The position numbers were made by a program, and so were the translations under genes. This document shows positions 22,959 to 38,089 of a DNA stretch of 64,000 nt, piece after piece. A model generated the notes under the pieces. The model made no database searches. It saw nothing but the letters and a program-made list of their open reading frames with translations, and was not told the origin of the DNA. Where the stretch lies: the NCBI GenBank assembly GCA_964035545.1, contig OZ037769.1:14848133-14912132 (forward strand). Reading direction: 5' to 3'. Each line of letters begins with the position of its first letter. Position 1 is the stretch's first letter. This stretch comes from Bugula neritina. Lineage: Eukaryota; Bryozoa; Gymnolaemata; Cheilostomatida; Bugulidae.

Positions 22959-25900
22959 ATGGCGATCATTAAAGGACCTAAGCTAACTAAGGATAAAGGG
23001 TACTCTTGGGTTATAGTCATAACATCTTTTCTGTCTCACTTTGCCCACATTGGATTCAGTTTTGGAATTGCTGGTAACTTAACGATAGTTCACCAAGACT
23101 TCTTCAAAGTTGACTTACAGCAAGGGAGTCTAATTGGAACTGTACATATTGGAGTACTTTTTCTGTTTGGTAAGAGAGACTATAATTAGCAATAACTACC
23201 TAATCTACTAGATTAGCAATTGATAATTTTTTGAATAGAAATATGTAAGTAAAAAGTCTGAGCTAACATGCAAGCTTGAAAAAAATCTTCTATTTTAGCT
23301 AAAGAGCTATTATGTTAAGGAATCTTTCCACCATGTATTATAGCTTCAACATATGCAGTTTTCCTATTTAAATTTACCTGATACCATCATATTATGTCAT
23401 TTTATAAGTAATATAGGCATTATAATTACCATATTTTCTATAAAATGAAGTAAATATACTAAAACAATATAATAATATACGCCTATATAATGTAGTAAAA
23501 TATATAAATATATTCCATTCTGCAAACTCAGAAATAAAATTCTTTTATAGCAGGGGATATATGTTTACAAAAAACATCCAGTCTAAATTAGCAAGAAATT
23601 TGAGATCAACTATATCTATATTATTATTCAATAGTTTCAACTTGGTCGTCAGAAATTCTATATAATTTTAGTTACAGATTTTGTATGCATTTTTCAAAAC
23701 TACTTTATGCAAAATTTCTACCATTTGACAAAGTTTGGACGTGTAAAACATTGAAATAACTGCATGATTTTAACTAAAAGCATGAATATGACAAATTATA
23801 TGAAAAAATGTATTATGTAATAGCTTTACTTTAAAAACACTAGCTTGTATACATGCAGTGAAAATATCTTGCTTTCTTTACAAAGCTCAATATTTCAATT
23901 TGAACTGATTTTGTACCAATGCCCCATCACATTCAGGCAATATCCTCTAAGAGTATATAAGGCTATGAGAAGTGGCAAATGCATATGAAGTTATCTTCTC
24001 CTGGTTATTCTTCGACTTCTGTTCTGTATGCAGGTCCTGTAGCCTCTGTTCTTGTCACTAAGCTGGGTTGCCGGTTTACGGAGATCATTGGCGGTGCCCT
24101 TCTTCTACTAGGAGTTGGATTATCTGTGTTTTCTAGAGATCTATGGCATGCCATTGTCCTCTACAGCGTCGTAGCAGGTAACACATATACTGTTATAATA
24201 CAATATATATTTAGTATACTTAAATCATTCATTTATATATAGTATTTGAAGTTTGTATGTATTGCTGTTTAAGGTATTGGTCAGCATAGAAATCTGTGCA
24301 TTATTAGAGGAAGAAAAAGTTATTTTTATAAAATAGTTTTTCAACAAAACTCATTAATCTAAATGACAGATGAAAGCTGGATGCATCACATTAAATAGAC
24401 GCAATAACAATAACAATCGCACAATATTTTGCATTATCTGTGCATATACTGTGCATCTTCTCATCTAAATATTCTACATTCCTCGTATTATAAAAACATA
24501 TAAACTTTTTCAAACTATTAACTCTGTTATACTAGTATATATTGGCTTTTATAAACACAATACAGCTATCTATAAATGAATGCTATGCTGAGCCAAAGCT
24601 TTAAAATGCTATAAAAATATTTATTTAATGTCAAATTTACTAAACATTTCTTCATTATAATATATACATGCAAATATGTAATTTATTTGCCTGCCAAATG
24701 TATATTTTACATTCGTAAAATATTTTAGGTAATTATCATCAAATTTATATATTACAGAGTTCAATATCCTGCATCTGCTTGTAAAAGTGCCAGTATATTT
24801 GAATGTTTGATATAAACAGTAAATATTTGTTTCTAAACAGGTGTTTTTATTAATAGAAAAGTTGAAAGGAATTCAATTAATTTGTTGTGGCTAATAGGAA
24901 ACAATATATCAAAATATATGTGAATATATCTTCAATCTATCAAACCTTATGTAAGAGTATTGTGACAGACCAATAAACAATTGGCTCTACATAAACTAAA
25001 AGGCTTATTATAGTATAAATTTGATATATGTCTTATTCAAAAAAGTAAGAAAACATATAATTTATTTATTCTGCTAACCAAAAAGTATAAGCATATAAAA
25101 CTTATAAGTATATATACTATATGTTTATTGAAAGTGGGTTTGTTCTTTAAATAGAAAAAGCCAGTATTCTGAAACAAGATTATAGGAAGCTTAAACAAAT
25201 TACTAAAAATAACTTTTTCCCCGAACATTTGTGAGTAATTTGAGTTATATTTTACAACTTGCAGTTGAATTGTTATACAGCTATGATGATTTTAAGATAG
25301 CGATAAGGAATTAAATATTTGAAGTTATTGAGAAATGCCAATCCTTTTCAACTCAAGTAATGCAAATTTATTTTCAATTATCATCAAAATGTTGATGCTG
25401 AGGGACTGTAGTGTAGAGTAAAGTAAACATCAGCCGCAATCTCTACTCCTGGAAAAATCATATGGCCTCATAATTATTCAAGAATTTTAATGCATGCATA
25501 TAATAATCTACAGCGTGATAAATGAAAAGTTAAGGATTGCTGTACTTCAATAGAAATAATGATACATACGTGAACATTATGCATTTTGCGTTCTGTTGTT
25601 GTCATATCAACAAGCAGACATTGAGTATAATAAATCTATTTGTTAAATGAAATTTGTACTTAACATAAATACATGACTTTATTGCAGGCAAAATTGGCAC
25701 ATATATGTAAACTAGTTCAGCTATTTTTTGCCTACGTAAAGTAGATATTAAGCGTATAATCTTTATGAAGCGCAGAAAATGTTACTGCAGCAAGTTGCTG
25801 AGTCATACAGTACATAAACCATGCATCTGCATTTTATTTGAAAGCTGTACATATAGCTTTTTTTAAAGCTTGTATAACAACAATGCTATATATAATACAC

Positions 25901-28336
25901 CAGTATCTATTTTATACATATAGCCAGTAATTAGAAAAATAAAGCTAAAATGTATATGCAGCACAAAGCAATATTAAATGCCTAAGAATATTTCCCTGGT
26001 GCAGACATTTTAAAATTAATTAATCATTTAATTTAAAAACAGGTTAGCTATTTCTATAAAATGGCGAGCAGCTATCTGACACACAAGAAATTTGGCAGTT
26101 ATTATTAAAGAGAAAGTGTCATAGTCAGTCCATATAGGCCATATTGCAACATATGCACTGCTGAGAAGTATCGTGTTTGTCCATATAATATAAAGTGAGA
26201 GCAAAACAAATTTACAAGTACTACCCAATAAATTTCTAGTACAATTGAACTAAGTTAACTTTATTTTATATTATTATCACCTTTCAGGTTTTATAGTCAA
26301 TCTGTATATCTGTTTTTTCTATAATCATGCCAGATTATTAAAATCTTGTACTAGCTATTGCATACCCAAATCATGCATGAGCGCAAAATATATTCTCTTT
26401 TCATATAAGCTTCAAGTACCATGTTTGTTTTTAGGTGTTGGGATTTCTTGCTGCTATACTGCAAGTTCCCAAATATTGGCCATCTACTTTGACAAATTTA
26501 AGTACCTTGCGTTCTCTCTAGCGATGTTGGGAAATTATGTGGGTATAATGACATGGCCCGTTCTCTCCCAATTTCTACTCACCAAGTTTGGATACTCCCA
26601 GGCTATGGGCATCATGGCAAGCGCCCATCTACTTCACATCATAGCTGGAATATCTTTCTTTGAACCTAAAGAAGAAAGCTTACAAGGTAGAGATATAAAT
26701 TATTGCTTGTGGGAATAAATCTTTGTAAAGGGAATGACCTCTAATCAAATGTATGAGGCAACTCTATTGCAAAAACATCTGCTTCCACTGGAAGTGAAAT
26801 TATAGACATCCAAAGACCTCTGATGGCTATTGGCCAATCACAGCACTACATAGGTTTATGTGAAGATTATGACGTATAATAAAGTCTATAAATCAACTCT
26901 GTATGACTAAAGACTTGGTAGCCTGTCTTTTTCTAGAAATGGATGTCACTTAGGATTTGGTACACTTTACAGCTACATGGACACATATAGATTTACTTAA
27001 CAATTTGAAAGCTGCTATAAAAATATTTATATATTTAAAATATGCAAATTGCTGTATTTTATTGCAACCCAAATCTAGCAAGTCATACCCCTATTTGCAA
27101 GTCATACTCCTATTTACTACTATTTTACTGTGATTTCTTTGAGTTTGACCAAAACTTATAATGTCGAGTCTACCACTAATTTGCCGATTCTTCATTCAAA
27201 CTTGTTATAGAACAATTTTCTTATATTTATATCACAACATTTTACTTTTCAAAGGTGCCGACAACTCCGACATTATCATGTCTGAAAAATCTAAGCAGGA
27301 AGCGGATGAGAGTTTGGGTAAAGATAATTTAGCGTTGGAACTTAGTAAGGTAAGGTGAGGGTGATTGACTGTAAATCAACCTACAAAATAGCTCTTGTAT
27401 GTATAGAGTATAGATACATGAATAAGTACTAAACTGCTAAAATAGCATCAAGGTTGTGCACGTATATGATTTTATGTTTTAAATATAATATTTTTTGATG
27501 ACAGGAAGTGGCAACGAATAACATTGAAGTAAATTATTATTGCTGAAGTACATATAATATTTCAGGTATGCAACACAGCTTTCAGCTAATACAAATATTT
27601 AACTAGGTTTGTACAAAATTTGAATTTAGGAGGATATTTCAAGGAACAACAACTCCGAATATCAGAGCAACATTGCTGATGTAACTCCAGATACGAGCAG
27701 TGAACCAACACCAGATCTAAAGACTGATTTCATTGGCTTGCTAAAGTCTTGGAAGGTATAAAACATCTCGTAAAATATAAGAACTAATTTTAGTTGTGGC
27801 TTATAGCAAATTTAAAGTAACACTGTAGCTATTCTTGGTTGAGTCACTGGAGTTGTCTTTCCCTGCAGAAGTAAATGCAAATAGTCTATTTAGGCAGCAA
27901 ATATAGCAAAATAATTAATTTCGTAAAAAGCTGTTAATGAAAACTTCATTACTATTTATGATAAAACCTAAAAATTTTATATTGCCAAGAAAGCAGCTGC
28001 TATTTACACTTATACTTGCACAGATGGTATATTTGTAATTTAATTAAATATAATTGTATTTAATTTCAGTCAAGATCACTGTTTTAAAGGCAATGACAGC
28101 CTATATCATAACCATATTTGGTTTTGACTGATTTTTTTTATATTTGTTAAATATTAATATTGAATATTATTAGATTTGGCTGTTAATGACTAATGGGCTA
28201 CTCTGGAATGTTAATTCTGCTGGATTTCTAATATTGGTGAATGACTACATAGTTCAGAATACTAGTATGAATACAGATGAGGCAGCTTTTGGAGTAACTG
28301 TGATAGGTAATAACACAGTTTATTTTATATATATAT

Positions 28337-28411
<75 letters not shown>

Positions 28412-31400
28412 TGTATATATATATAATTGGAAAAAACATTTTCCAACTTATGGGAAAAGGGAAGGGGTAATATTGAACAGAGTATCAATGGCATGCGAAA
28501 TTGACACGGGTGTCTCAAACTGTCTTGTTTGATATATCATATTGCTAATTAGTAAGAAAATATGCTTTAAAAAATCAGTATTCATATATAGAAACTATAA
28601 AGTTTCAGTATAACAAACTTAAACAGTTTATCATCATGCTTGCAGGTATAGCTAACATAGTCGGGTGTGTCTCAGTTATTCTCACCAGTTCTCTCAAATT
28701 TAACCGACTTCTTCTGTACTTTTCTTCCGTGGCATTCTTTGGAGCAGCTGCCATTGTGGCATCTTTTACTAATAGCAAGGTATATATAATACTATAGTGT
28801 AAAGTAGTATGTCACTTTTGTAGCAACATAGTAAGCTCAGTCTGTGTAGTAGGAAAGTAACGAGAAAACATATTGCTTCAGTTTTACACTCTCACACTTT
28901 GAGCTCGTTTTAATGTATTATATATAGCAACATTTATTTAGATATCTATAGCTTATATTGTTTTGCTTATATTTTATCTTATATGTTTATAAGATAAAAT
29001 ATTTCAAAAAAAGTTTAATTAAGAAATAGAAAAATAGGAGGATGGAGCCCATTTATTGTCAATACTAAAACTAGTGGATGGGCTGGCCCAAAATGGTTAG
29101 CAGCTCAAAACTCACTGTTTTATAGAGTTTATATATAGTCGCCATCTTTCTGAGAAACCCTGATAGTTCAATGGTTTTTCTTAACTTGGGCTAAAGACAT
29201 ATTCATTATATAGGGCACAAAAGCAATTATGACTGGATGCTCTTCCTAACATCACCAATGGCCTTTGTTGGGTTCAAACCCATGACTTCGTGCTTACTAG
29301 GCCAGCACTCTAACCTCTAGACCACTCCTGTTCCCTCCAAAATCATCAGCAGCTGATTAGTTAATCACAACTTCCAGTAAGAAGGATACACTTAACACCT
29401 GCCCTGGATGCCCTGAGATCAGACAGATTAATTAGATCAGGTTTTACCCTGTTCCATACCCTAATAGCTGTACTTTGTTAACCTGCAGCTGTATATAAAG
29501 AAGTAACAGGAAGATGGGATAATAAGAAATGGTAGAGGCTTACCCCTTAACCATGAAGCAATCTATATACTGTGTTTGCAGTGCTATTTGGTTTTATGCT
29601 AGTTCATGGAGTTTAATATTTATAATTATTAAATAATAATGAGTAATTATTGGTATCTCACAGTCATTAGCTTATTGAGATTAACCCAGTTTGCTCTGAG
29701 CCAATAGGAAGACCCCATGCAAGCTTTTGATCTGGTATAAACAAATAACAGTTATCTATTCAAGTAAATAAGCTTTATGAAAAATATTACTTAGCTTTAA
29801 TAATAATCTTTATTATTGTAGCAAAGCTGTTTATCAACAAATCAAATAATTAATAGCTGGCAAAAAATCTATCAATGTTGGGACATTAAATGAGCTTAGA
29901 AAGCCTGTTGAATAATTACAGCTTTACGTTTATTATTATATTATAGCTATGTTAGCCACATTATGTTTCTTTCTCTATATTGTGATACAATGATTTTATC
30001 TACTACTAAATAGCTATGTTTTAGACTGTTTTAAAACCCAGCACTTTTTGTTATTCACTCTCTTTTCTCTTTTCTTTCAGTCTTCAATAATAAACATACA
30101 CTTATATTATATTAAAATAAAACATTTTTAAAGGACATGAATAACGTATGATTCTAACTAACGTGAACTTATTTACTTTAAAGTAAAATGTAAATGTAAA
30201 ATGTTAATTTTAGTTTGCATAATATTTTCTACTTCAGCTTGAGTTTTAATAAACTTTTATTGCATAAATAAGTCATTTGGCTTTTTCAAGTTCACCAAAC
30301 TTGTTATAGTCCATCTTTCACTACGATTTCTTGACTTGGTGAATATATAACAATGCCGGTTTTAGCTCATTCATTGTTAGCTGTAAAAACCTACACATTT
30401 AAATCCCGTTCCAATAGCTGGGATTATATTGCCAAGCTATTGTTCATTTGATCATCAGATAAAAATTGCGTATAATCCCTTGTATAACAGTAGGTACCAA
30501 GTCTACTGTGACTAAGCCGGCATGCAGTCGAAGAAAAGAAATGAATACAAGAATATGCTTAGTATAGAGCTATAGTTGTAGGTCACTGCCGGAAATTTTG
30601 ACAGAAATCAAGTGAATTTTTTTCTAGTATATAGTTTTACTGCATGTGAGTTATTTACATGTATTTATGGAAACAAAATATGTTTCGTATTTCCAAATAA
30701 AATTTCAGTCTTGTGTCATTTTTAGGAGATGTATTACGGTTTAGCAGCTTGTTGGGGATTAGGACAGAGTATTACTATAGCTAGTCTACTTGGAGTAGTC
30801 AGTGATTTGTGTTCTGCCAGTCAACTACCTTTACTGTTTGGTCTTCAGTTACTAGCTGAAGGTATTGGAGGAATAGCTCTGGTACCTCTTGCTGGTAGGT
30901 AATTGGTTTCATCACAGATAGACGCTTCCCAGTTAGATGCTATAGGCTAAATTTCCCACTTGGACGCGTCCCACTTATATATAGACACTTTCCAGTTAGA
31001 CGCTATTTTTTATTTTTTTTGTTTTGGTACCTGTAATAATTTATATTATGACCGTTGTATTGATTGCTAAATAGCTAATATGTTGTAATAGCTGTAATAT
31101 AGCTAATAATATAAAGTATTTAAAATAATAGCCCACTTTTCATGGGTTTTGTGGAGCAAAAAACAATATACATTAATAATAGACATTACTTTTAATGAAT
31201 ACTTATTTCCAAAATATTTTTTCACACAACAAGAAGTATAGAATATGCAAAATTAAAAAATTAATGCAGATCAAATATGTTTATTTGTGTGCTAATATAG
31301 CAAACAATTGATCCAATTTTATTTAATTATACAAATATTTTAATAATATTCAAATAGATTGCACATAAAATACATATTGTACCAAAATAAATAAATAGCG

Positions 31401-32452
31401 TCTATCTTGAAACGTCTATGTGGAATGACACCAGGTAATTAACTGCCCGGCAATCTTATTGTCTTGTGGATTTGTGGCTTAAAACTGCTATAGGCATACC
31501 TATAAAATAGACATTATAAGGTGTATTTGCGCTTTGTTTTGCGTTAAAGGTAATGAAACTGTGAAAATGCATTATAGTCATTTTATTTATTTAAGTCATT
31601 AAAAAGGCTGTAAAGTAGCTGTTTTATAAGTGATTATTATACTATGATGTTCTTAGATAAGCCTGAAACTTGCAAATGAGTGTTGTAATACTGTGACTAC
31701 GCAGTTTTTTTGTTTAAAATATGAATCCGGCTTTTTATGTGCATATATACATGAGTAAAATGTAGCTTTAAATATTAAGTGCTTTCTATAACAAAGATTT
31801 ATTGATAGAGTTTAATAAATTTTATATAATTGTGCAGACTTGAATGAAAAGATTTATGTTGAAAGAGAATCGTAAAATAAACGTTTTGAGCATTATAAAA
31901 CTTGTCTTTATATAGCTTTATTTTGCTGCAAAATACTTGTTTATATATACTACTTTTTATATCTTTGTCTAAATTTGAGAAAAATAGGCATTGATATAAT
32001 ATAATATAATATGATATTATATTATATAATATAATACAATATAATATAATATTTTATAATATAGTATAATATAATATAATATAGTATAATTTAATATAAT
32101 ATAATATTATATTATATAATGTAGTATGATATAATATAATATAATGTAATATAGTATATTATAATATAATATAATATAGTATAATATAATATAATTTAAA
32201 ATGATATGTTGTGAAATAATATAGAACGATATGATATACAGTAAATATTGATAGCTAATATAATCATCATTTATTCACTCTGTATTTAGCGATGACATGC
32301 TTTATGTTTTAGCATACATTGGAGAAGCTACTGGTGAAAGATATGGAATAATATTTGTCGGTAGCTGTGGAGTTTTAGGAGCTTTGGCTATACTTCCTGT
32401 AGTTGTACTCAGTTTTAAGAAAGGAAAGAAGACCTACTCAGTCAGCAGTTAA
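22959..32452 (+). CDS. Monocarboxylate transporter-like (SLC16/MFS) protein, gene A
   Basis: Predicted 12-TM major facilitator of the plasma membrane, 467 residues. SLC16 proteins move monocarboxylates or related small solutes, several with protons; the substrate here is unknown. Exons: 22959-23169, 24034-24177, 26435-26686, 27255-27349, 27630-27755, 28174-28306, 28646-28779, 30726-30894, 32313-32452. Exon 1 encodes KDKGYSW, the position of the family's N-terminal D/E-G-x-x-x-W signature, then TM1-2. Exons 2-3 give TM3-6 (GPVAS, YFDKFKYLAFSLAMLG). Exons 4-5 are a hydrophilic, acidic cytoplasmic loop ending LLKSWK. Exons 6-9 give TM7-12. The start ATG lies two bases after the 5' UTR acceptor, as in gene B. 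No defect is visible. AATAAA lies at 32543-32548. Closest relative in the window is gene C. Confidence 0.9.
28326..28409. repeat. (TA)n microsatellite in gene A intron 6
   Basis: Near-perfect TA run just after the exon 6 donor, broken by one TAATA and one TGTA variant. A second short TA run follows near 28414. Confidence 0.9.
29185..29335 (-). mobile_element. tRNA-derived SINE (family 2) in gene A intron 7
   Basis: Minus strand: GAGTGGTCTAGAGGTTAG (A-box region) and GGGTTTGAACCC (B-box region), then AAAGGCCATTGGTGATG and GGAAGAGCATCCAGTC. Same family as 19815-19965 and 43020-43145. Confidence 0.75.
30916..31430. mobile_element. Possible MITE with GACGC subterminal motifs, gene A intron 8
   Basis: Left side carries repeated AGACGCT, GGACGCGTCCCA and AGACGCTATTTTTTATT. 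Right side, around 31385-31430, carries AATAAATAGCGTCTATCTTG in inverted orientation. Element ends are not sharply defined and no coding sequence is inside. Confidence 0.45.
31993..32210. repeat. (TATAA)n-type satellite-like repeat in gene A intron 8
   Basis: About 215 bp of degenerate TATAA pentamers with occasional TATTA and TAGTA units, ending about 100 bases before exon 9. Confidence 0.85.
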
Positions 32453-35400
32453 TTGATTTACATTTGTTTATTTCTTTTTATCAGATTTATTTACATTATT
32501 AAACAATAATTACAGACAATTAAACGCTGATTCAAAATTTATAAATAAAATTCTATGTTAGAGCTTCAGAGACCAAAAGTTTGAGAAACTGCATTCAACA
32601 AATAACTATTTTGGACCTCTGTTTTACATTCATTATTATTTTATTTACGTATATATGGCTGTTTACCTTTTGCATCACTATGATCAATTATTCTAAATAT
32701 AAGTAATAAATCAAATTTTAGGTTATAGGTAGCTTTTCCAGTGAAGCACAATTGTTGGACACAATATTACAATAAAAAATTGTTACTAAAAGCAAAAGCT
32801 TATGTCCTGAAAGCATACCACTCTATATAACCCACACTGGAGGATATATAATTATTTCTAAAGATATTATATATTGTGCAGGTGTTTAGAAAAATTTACC
32901 GTGTGATCTCATGAAACTTTAAACAATTTATAGTATAAACAATAAAATATATAGATAATGACTAAATCAGCAATGAGTAATTGTTCTATTTTTGTATCAA
33001 TAAGTTATTGTATAAAAGCTATTGCAACTTTTACCAGGGTAAAGACAATATTGCAATTTTTGTAAAGTTATTTCCACACATCACAACAAACCGTGCAACT
33101 TATATTTATATTATTTTAAGTAATAAGACTAAAAGGCTCTTTCGATTTTGCACTCAACATATTGAAAAAAATATTCTACCATGTAGAAATCTTATTGTTT
33201 GCATAAAGCACCATGTTCACTAGCATAAAAAAGAAATAGGAAATAAATTTCAGAGTTAGATTTTTTCTATCCCAACTTTGCACGTGGCTTGGAATAGTTT
33301 AATTAGACCTCAGAGTGATTTTGGTGTTTTAGTCATGACATTGTGCAGTTCAATGACTCTTGGCCAATGAACGTTAAGCAGTATGGGATGCTTGGTCATT
33401 GTATAAACTATTCTTATAAACACACGCCAAGAACAACTCATTATAGCTTTATTTTCAGCTTTATTTTTCCGGTTTTTGCAATATTATATTGCACAAGGAA
33501 AAAAACCATAGCGAGATATCGTTTGCACACAGTGAATTGCCAGCTTTACCAGATTCTATAACTATGAAGGGCCAAATACTCAAATATTTACGCTACTCAT
33601 TTTCTTATCTTGAATAACATTTGCTTACAACCAAACATTTATTCATAACTTTTCCTCCTACTATGTTTACAGAAGTCTGGTATAGAAAAATAGCATGCTC
33701 TCACATCCTCATAGTTTATGTTCTTAGGTCTATTGTTTGGCCCTAATCTGTTTTTAATCATAACTTCCTTGTAAAATACCCTTATTTTCATAATGCTCAT
33801 TGTTCAGTGTCATACCTCTATCCTTTTCCTTGTTATACATGCTGAGCCTGCTTTAAATTTTCATACAGATAGATGTTTTATTTGATGCGTGGAGACTTGC
33901 AGTGTAAATGAATAAAGTCAAACCTGTATACTGGACAGGACTAAATTTTAGTGGTTCATGCATGTGACGGCCGATAATAGTTACTGTATCAGCTGAGAAT
34001 TGTTGCTGCGTCAGCACGGATACTGTTTGGCACGAATGCCTATGTATTGTGATTCACTTAATGAAGGGTGAATGGATGGAGGACACTGATGCAGGCCACA
34101 ACTCTATTTTTTGTCTATTGCCAACAGTATAGTTTCTAAAATTATAGACTTAGACTTAAGGTCACATTCATACTTAGACTCATACTCATACTGTAACCTA
34201 TAAAAATTACAAACATCTTGTTAACTTAACATTAATTACATAGCTGACAAAACATTTAGTTAATGAAGTTCAAAACAAAAGATAATATAATACTTGATAC
34301 TTACAACTATTTTGACAATTAAGTATAAATTGCCTGCATCTTTAGCAGGAGGAAAATTGAGTTACATTGACTCATCGAACAAAAACTGTCAGTATAAATA
34401 CATGTAGCTATCACGAAAGCTTTCACAAATAGCTTTCGTTACACAATGGTTTTTGGAAAGCTTCCAAAAAGCTACTGCAACAATGCATTAGAATAACCAC
34501 CATCTGCATGATGTGAAAAAGAGGATCAGCTAGTGCATGTGATCCAATTGATTCAATCGAATGAAAGTTTTAAAATTAGAGATCAACACATTTGGCGCTT
34601 AGCTTCATAATTATAAGACAGAAGCAATACCTTTAAACAGAAAATATAAGTTTTAACCTATCGCTAAACTGCAGTTCAATTAATAAATTCAATTATTTAT
34701 TTACCCTTAGATAATTACTAATCATCATGATTCAATATAAATTTGATGCATGCCAAAAAGTTCTATAAGGGCTTAAAATTAATTGACAGCTATATAAAGT
34801 TTTATTTTGAAAATGGCTAGTAATCTTTTACAGTGTAAAAAGTTATTATAAGCTGTGACGCCTATTTTAATCTTAAATATATAATGCAAGCCGAAGCGCA
34901 GTTGTCAAATTAATTTTGGTAAGTAAAAAATTAGTTTAGCAAAAAACCAATCCAAGTGAGTAACGTGGAAGTACAGTGAAGCATTTCCTGATTCAGAAGC
35001 CACACCCCTATTAATAACTCTTGTACGCATACCCTGACACTGCAGAATTTGAGTCTGTATCAGCCTATTGGCTTTCATAGACTATATAGAACCGCCTCAT
35101 TTTATCAAAAGTGTCACTAAGAATTACAATGCCTCATAATTAATGCCTCATAATTAATGCATTCAGTTGATCATTTTTCATCTATATCACTCCAGTGAGT
35201 AAGCAAGTCTTACCATAACTGTGGCGGCTAGATTTTATCTTGCGTAAAGTGCAGCTAAAGCATTATAAGGCAGAATAATGGCTTACAGATACTTCATTTC
35301 AAGCATACCAAGTAAAACAATGAGATTTTTGAATCATTTCATTTCATATACTTTATGAGCTCACAAATATTTAGTGCATTAATACGCCATTTCCTTGACT

Positions 35401-35708
35401 TTATGGCCAATGATCATGTATTTAGGGAAAATCAAATATATTATGATTGGGTATTTGCAGGTGTTATTGTTTATGTATATCTGTAGAGTATTATATAGCA
35501 CAGCAAAAATAAGTAAACATTATTTTCATAAATCAGCTGTTTTAGATTCAATGTTTTTCATAACACGGTACCATTTTCCAGGTTAGTTTAAGCTGGTAAT
35601 AATAATGCCTGTCTATAATATATACAGTAACTCAATTCCAGCATCAATTATATGTTTAAAATGAACAGCAAAAATTAAAGGACTACATAGGTCAAAATAT
35701 CTCACACA

Positions 35709-36037
<329 letters not shown>

Positions 36038-36734
36038 ATTTTCTCTTTCATTATATTTGTTTGAGACTCTAATTAGCAGTCAAAATGGGTAAAATTAAAT
36101 TGAGGCAGCCAATAATGCTTAGAGACTGGTATTGCTGGTGTGTACCAGAACCTCTTTTAACTAAACCTGTACTTTTTATAAGAACTCATGTTCTTCATTT
36201 GTGTATAAGCTTGACAAATTTGTTTCTGCAAGATTTACTGTGAAAATCAATAGCTTATTTGCAATCGGCCTTGGGTTGTTTATCTAGTATATCAATTTAT
36301 ATACATAGTTGGTTATGCGATGAGATCATGTTTATTGAACCAATACATTTTTTACATTTTGCAACCTTGAATACATGAAGCATGCAGGAAAACCTAACTC
36401 AGATGATCCTAAAATGCAATATAATGACATTGTATTCAATGGTGTGGTATATGACCGGAATGATTGTTCATGGTTATTGACGCATAAAGTCAATCAGTTT
36501 CCAGTCGGTAATATTTAAATAATGTGCAATCATTATTGGTTGTATCATGTTTTTGACCTGAGAAGTTTACTATTTGCTTACATTACAAAATTTACAGATT
36601 AGATTAGGAAATGATTTCGAAGAAGTTTTTACGTCAGAAACTGTTTGGTCATGATTGTATATTTAGAACTTTGGTAAGTGTGAAGGGTGATTGGTGTAAA
36701 CAGGATAGTGTAGCCTTTTTGCAGTTGTTCTACA

Positions 36735-36900
36735 TCATAGAAGCAGCCATCATGGCTGCGGGGTTTGGGCAATGGCCTTGTAATTACAAGGTCAGCGGTT
36801 TGATCCCCAGTAAAGGTCATTGGAGGTGTTAAATCATAAAAAGAGCATTATATGCAGCCCTAATTGCTCCTTTGCACATGAGACCTATATTGAAAAATTC
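36735..36900 (+). mobile_element. tRNA-derived SINE (diverged family 2 copy)
   Basis: TGGGCAATGGCC is followed by AGCGGTTTGATCCCC (B-box-like), then AAAGGTCATTGGAGGTG and AAGAGCATTATATGCAG. This is the same head-body order as the other family 2 copies but in plus orientation. Confidence 0.6.
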
Positions 36901-37479
36901 TACAGCACATTGAAAAAGCATTTTTCCATCAGTGGTTGTTATCGTGATGGTGACTAAAAGCTCATATAATTTTTTTGTTCAATAATGTCCTTTGGCAATA
37001 TTAAAACTGTTAGCTTTTTACGCATCATGGTAAGCTTTGCTAACAAAACTATAGTGTCCGTAAATGCAAACACTATAAATAATACGTAGAAAGCTATTTT
37101 TGTCTTTATGAATTATTATAAAGGAATCATTTATATATATCTGATACATGTTGTCTTTTTGTCCTTCAGCAAATCTAAAAACTCAAGTATATGCGTTAAA
37201 TCAAAAGCATGCTAATTACAAATACTAACAACATACAGTTTTCAGTATTTTGTACAGCTTTTATTTTAGAACATTTAAAATAAAAAGTTTTTCACGATTG
37301 ATGTATTTGCTTTTGCAACTAGAGAAAAGCATAATTCTGTATTTCACTGAGTAAGCTCGTGATTTTAAATGACATGAACATGAATTGCAGATAAGATTTC
37401 ATGCTACATGCCATTCACTTAAAGATAAAGAGTTTGAGCATGCACAAACATTTGCTATACACAAGGAAAAAACAAGGAT

Positions 37480-37959
37480 AGAGTATGAGACAATTTGACA
37501 AAAAACTTCAAATGAGACAAAATAATAAAGGAAAGTCTCTATTGAATGTTGAGGACACAAGGTGAATTTTCCTGTCAAATATGTATTTAATATGCAAGGC
37601 CATTGGTTGATGAAAATTACTCTACTTTAAAGGATATGTTTAATGCACTTAGTTGACAAGGCTATAGGTTTAGTATAGGAGGAAGTAATTTCCGGGACAG
37701 AGCTTAACTGAAAATTGAAATGCTTAGTAATGCTGAACAAAGGGCAATTTTATGAACGAGCATGTACTCAAAACTGGCTTATTGGGATACTGACAGTATT
37801 TAAATATAAAAGGAGGTCTGCATTAAGTATAGAAATATAAGCATACCAAACGACAGTTAGGGCAGTTGCTCTGATTAAATAGCTACTGTTTGTTTGCTGA
37901 AACTAAAACAAATCAAAATTCAGGAAGTTTTTGGAATTATTTTTTCAGCTAAATAAAAG
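37480..37959 (+). promoter_or_regulatory. Gene B upstream promoter block, copy 1
   Basis: Contains AAATGCTTAGTAATG, a TATA-like ATTTAAATATAAAAG, GACAGTTAGGGCAGTTG, then GTTTGTTTGCTGAAACT, and a candidate 5' UTR exon ending AATAAAAG before GTAAGT at 37960. The same order recurs about 560 bp downstream. Confidence 0.55.
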
Positions 37960-38089
37960 GTAAGTTTCGTTACAAAACATTTTCCAAAGTAAGCTATACG
38001 ACACTTTTCCTGGATAAGCAATATAAGAGTACTTAAACCATGTGTTCTGATGAACAAGATTAAAGATGAGATTAAAATTTAGAACAAGT

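Noticed and set aside
27495-27566. Possible extra exon in gene A between exons 4 and 5
   Set aside because: Flanked by AG and GT-like signals, but it contains an in-frame stop and no paralog has it.
32981-33561. Open frames of 72-80 codons after gene A
   Set aside because: Random composition, no domain, no splice or promoter context.
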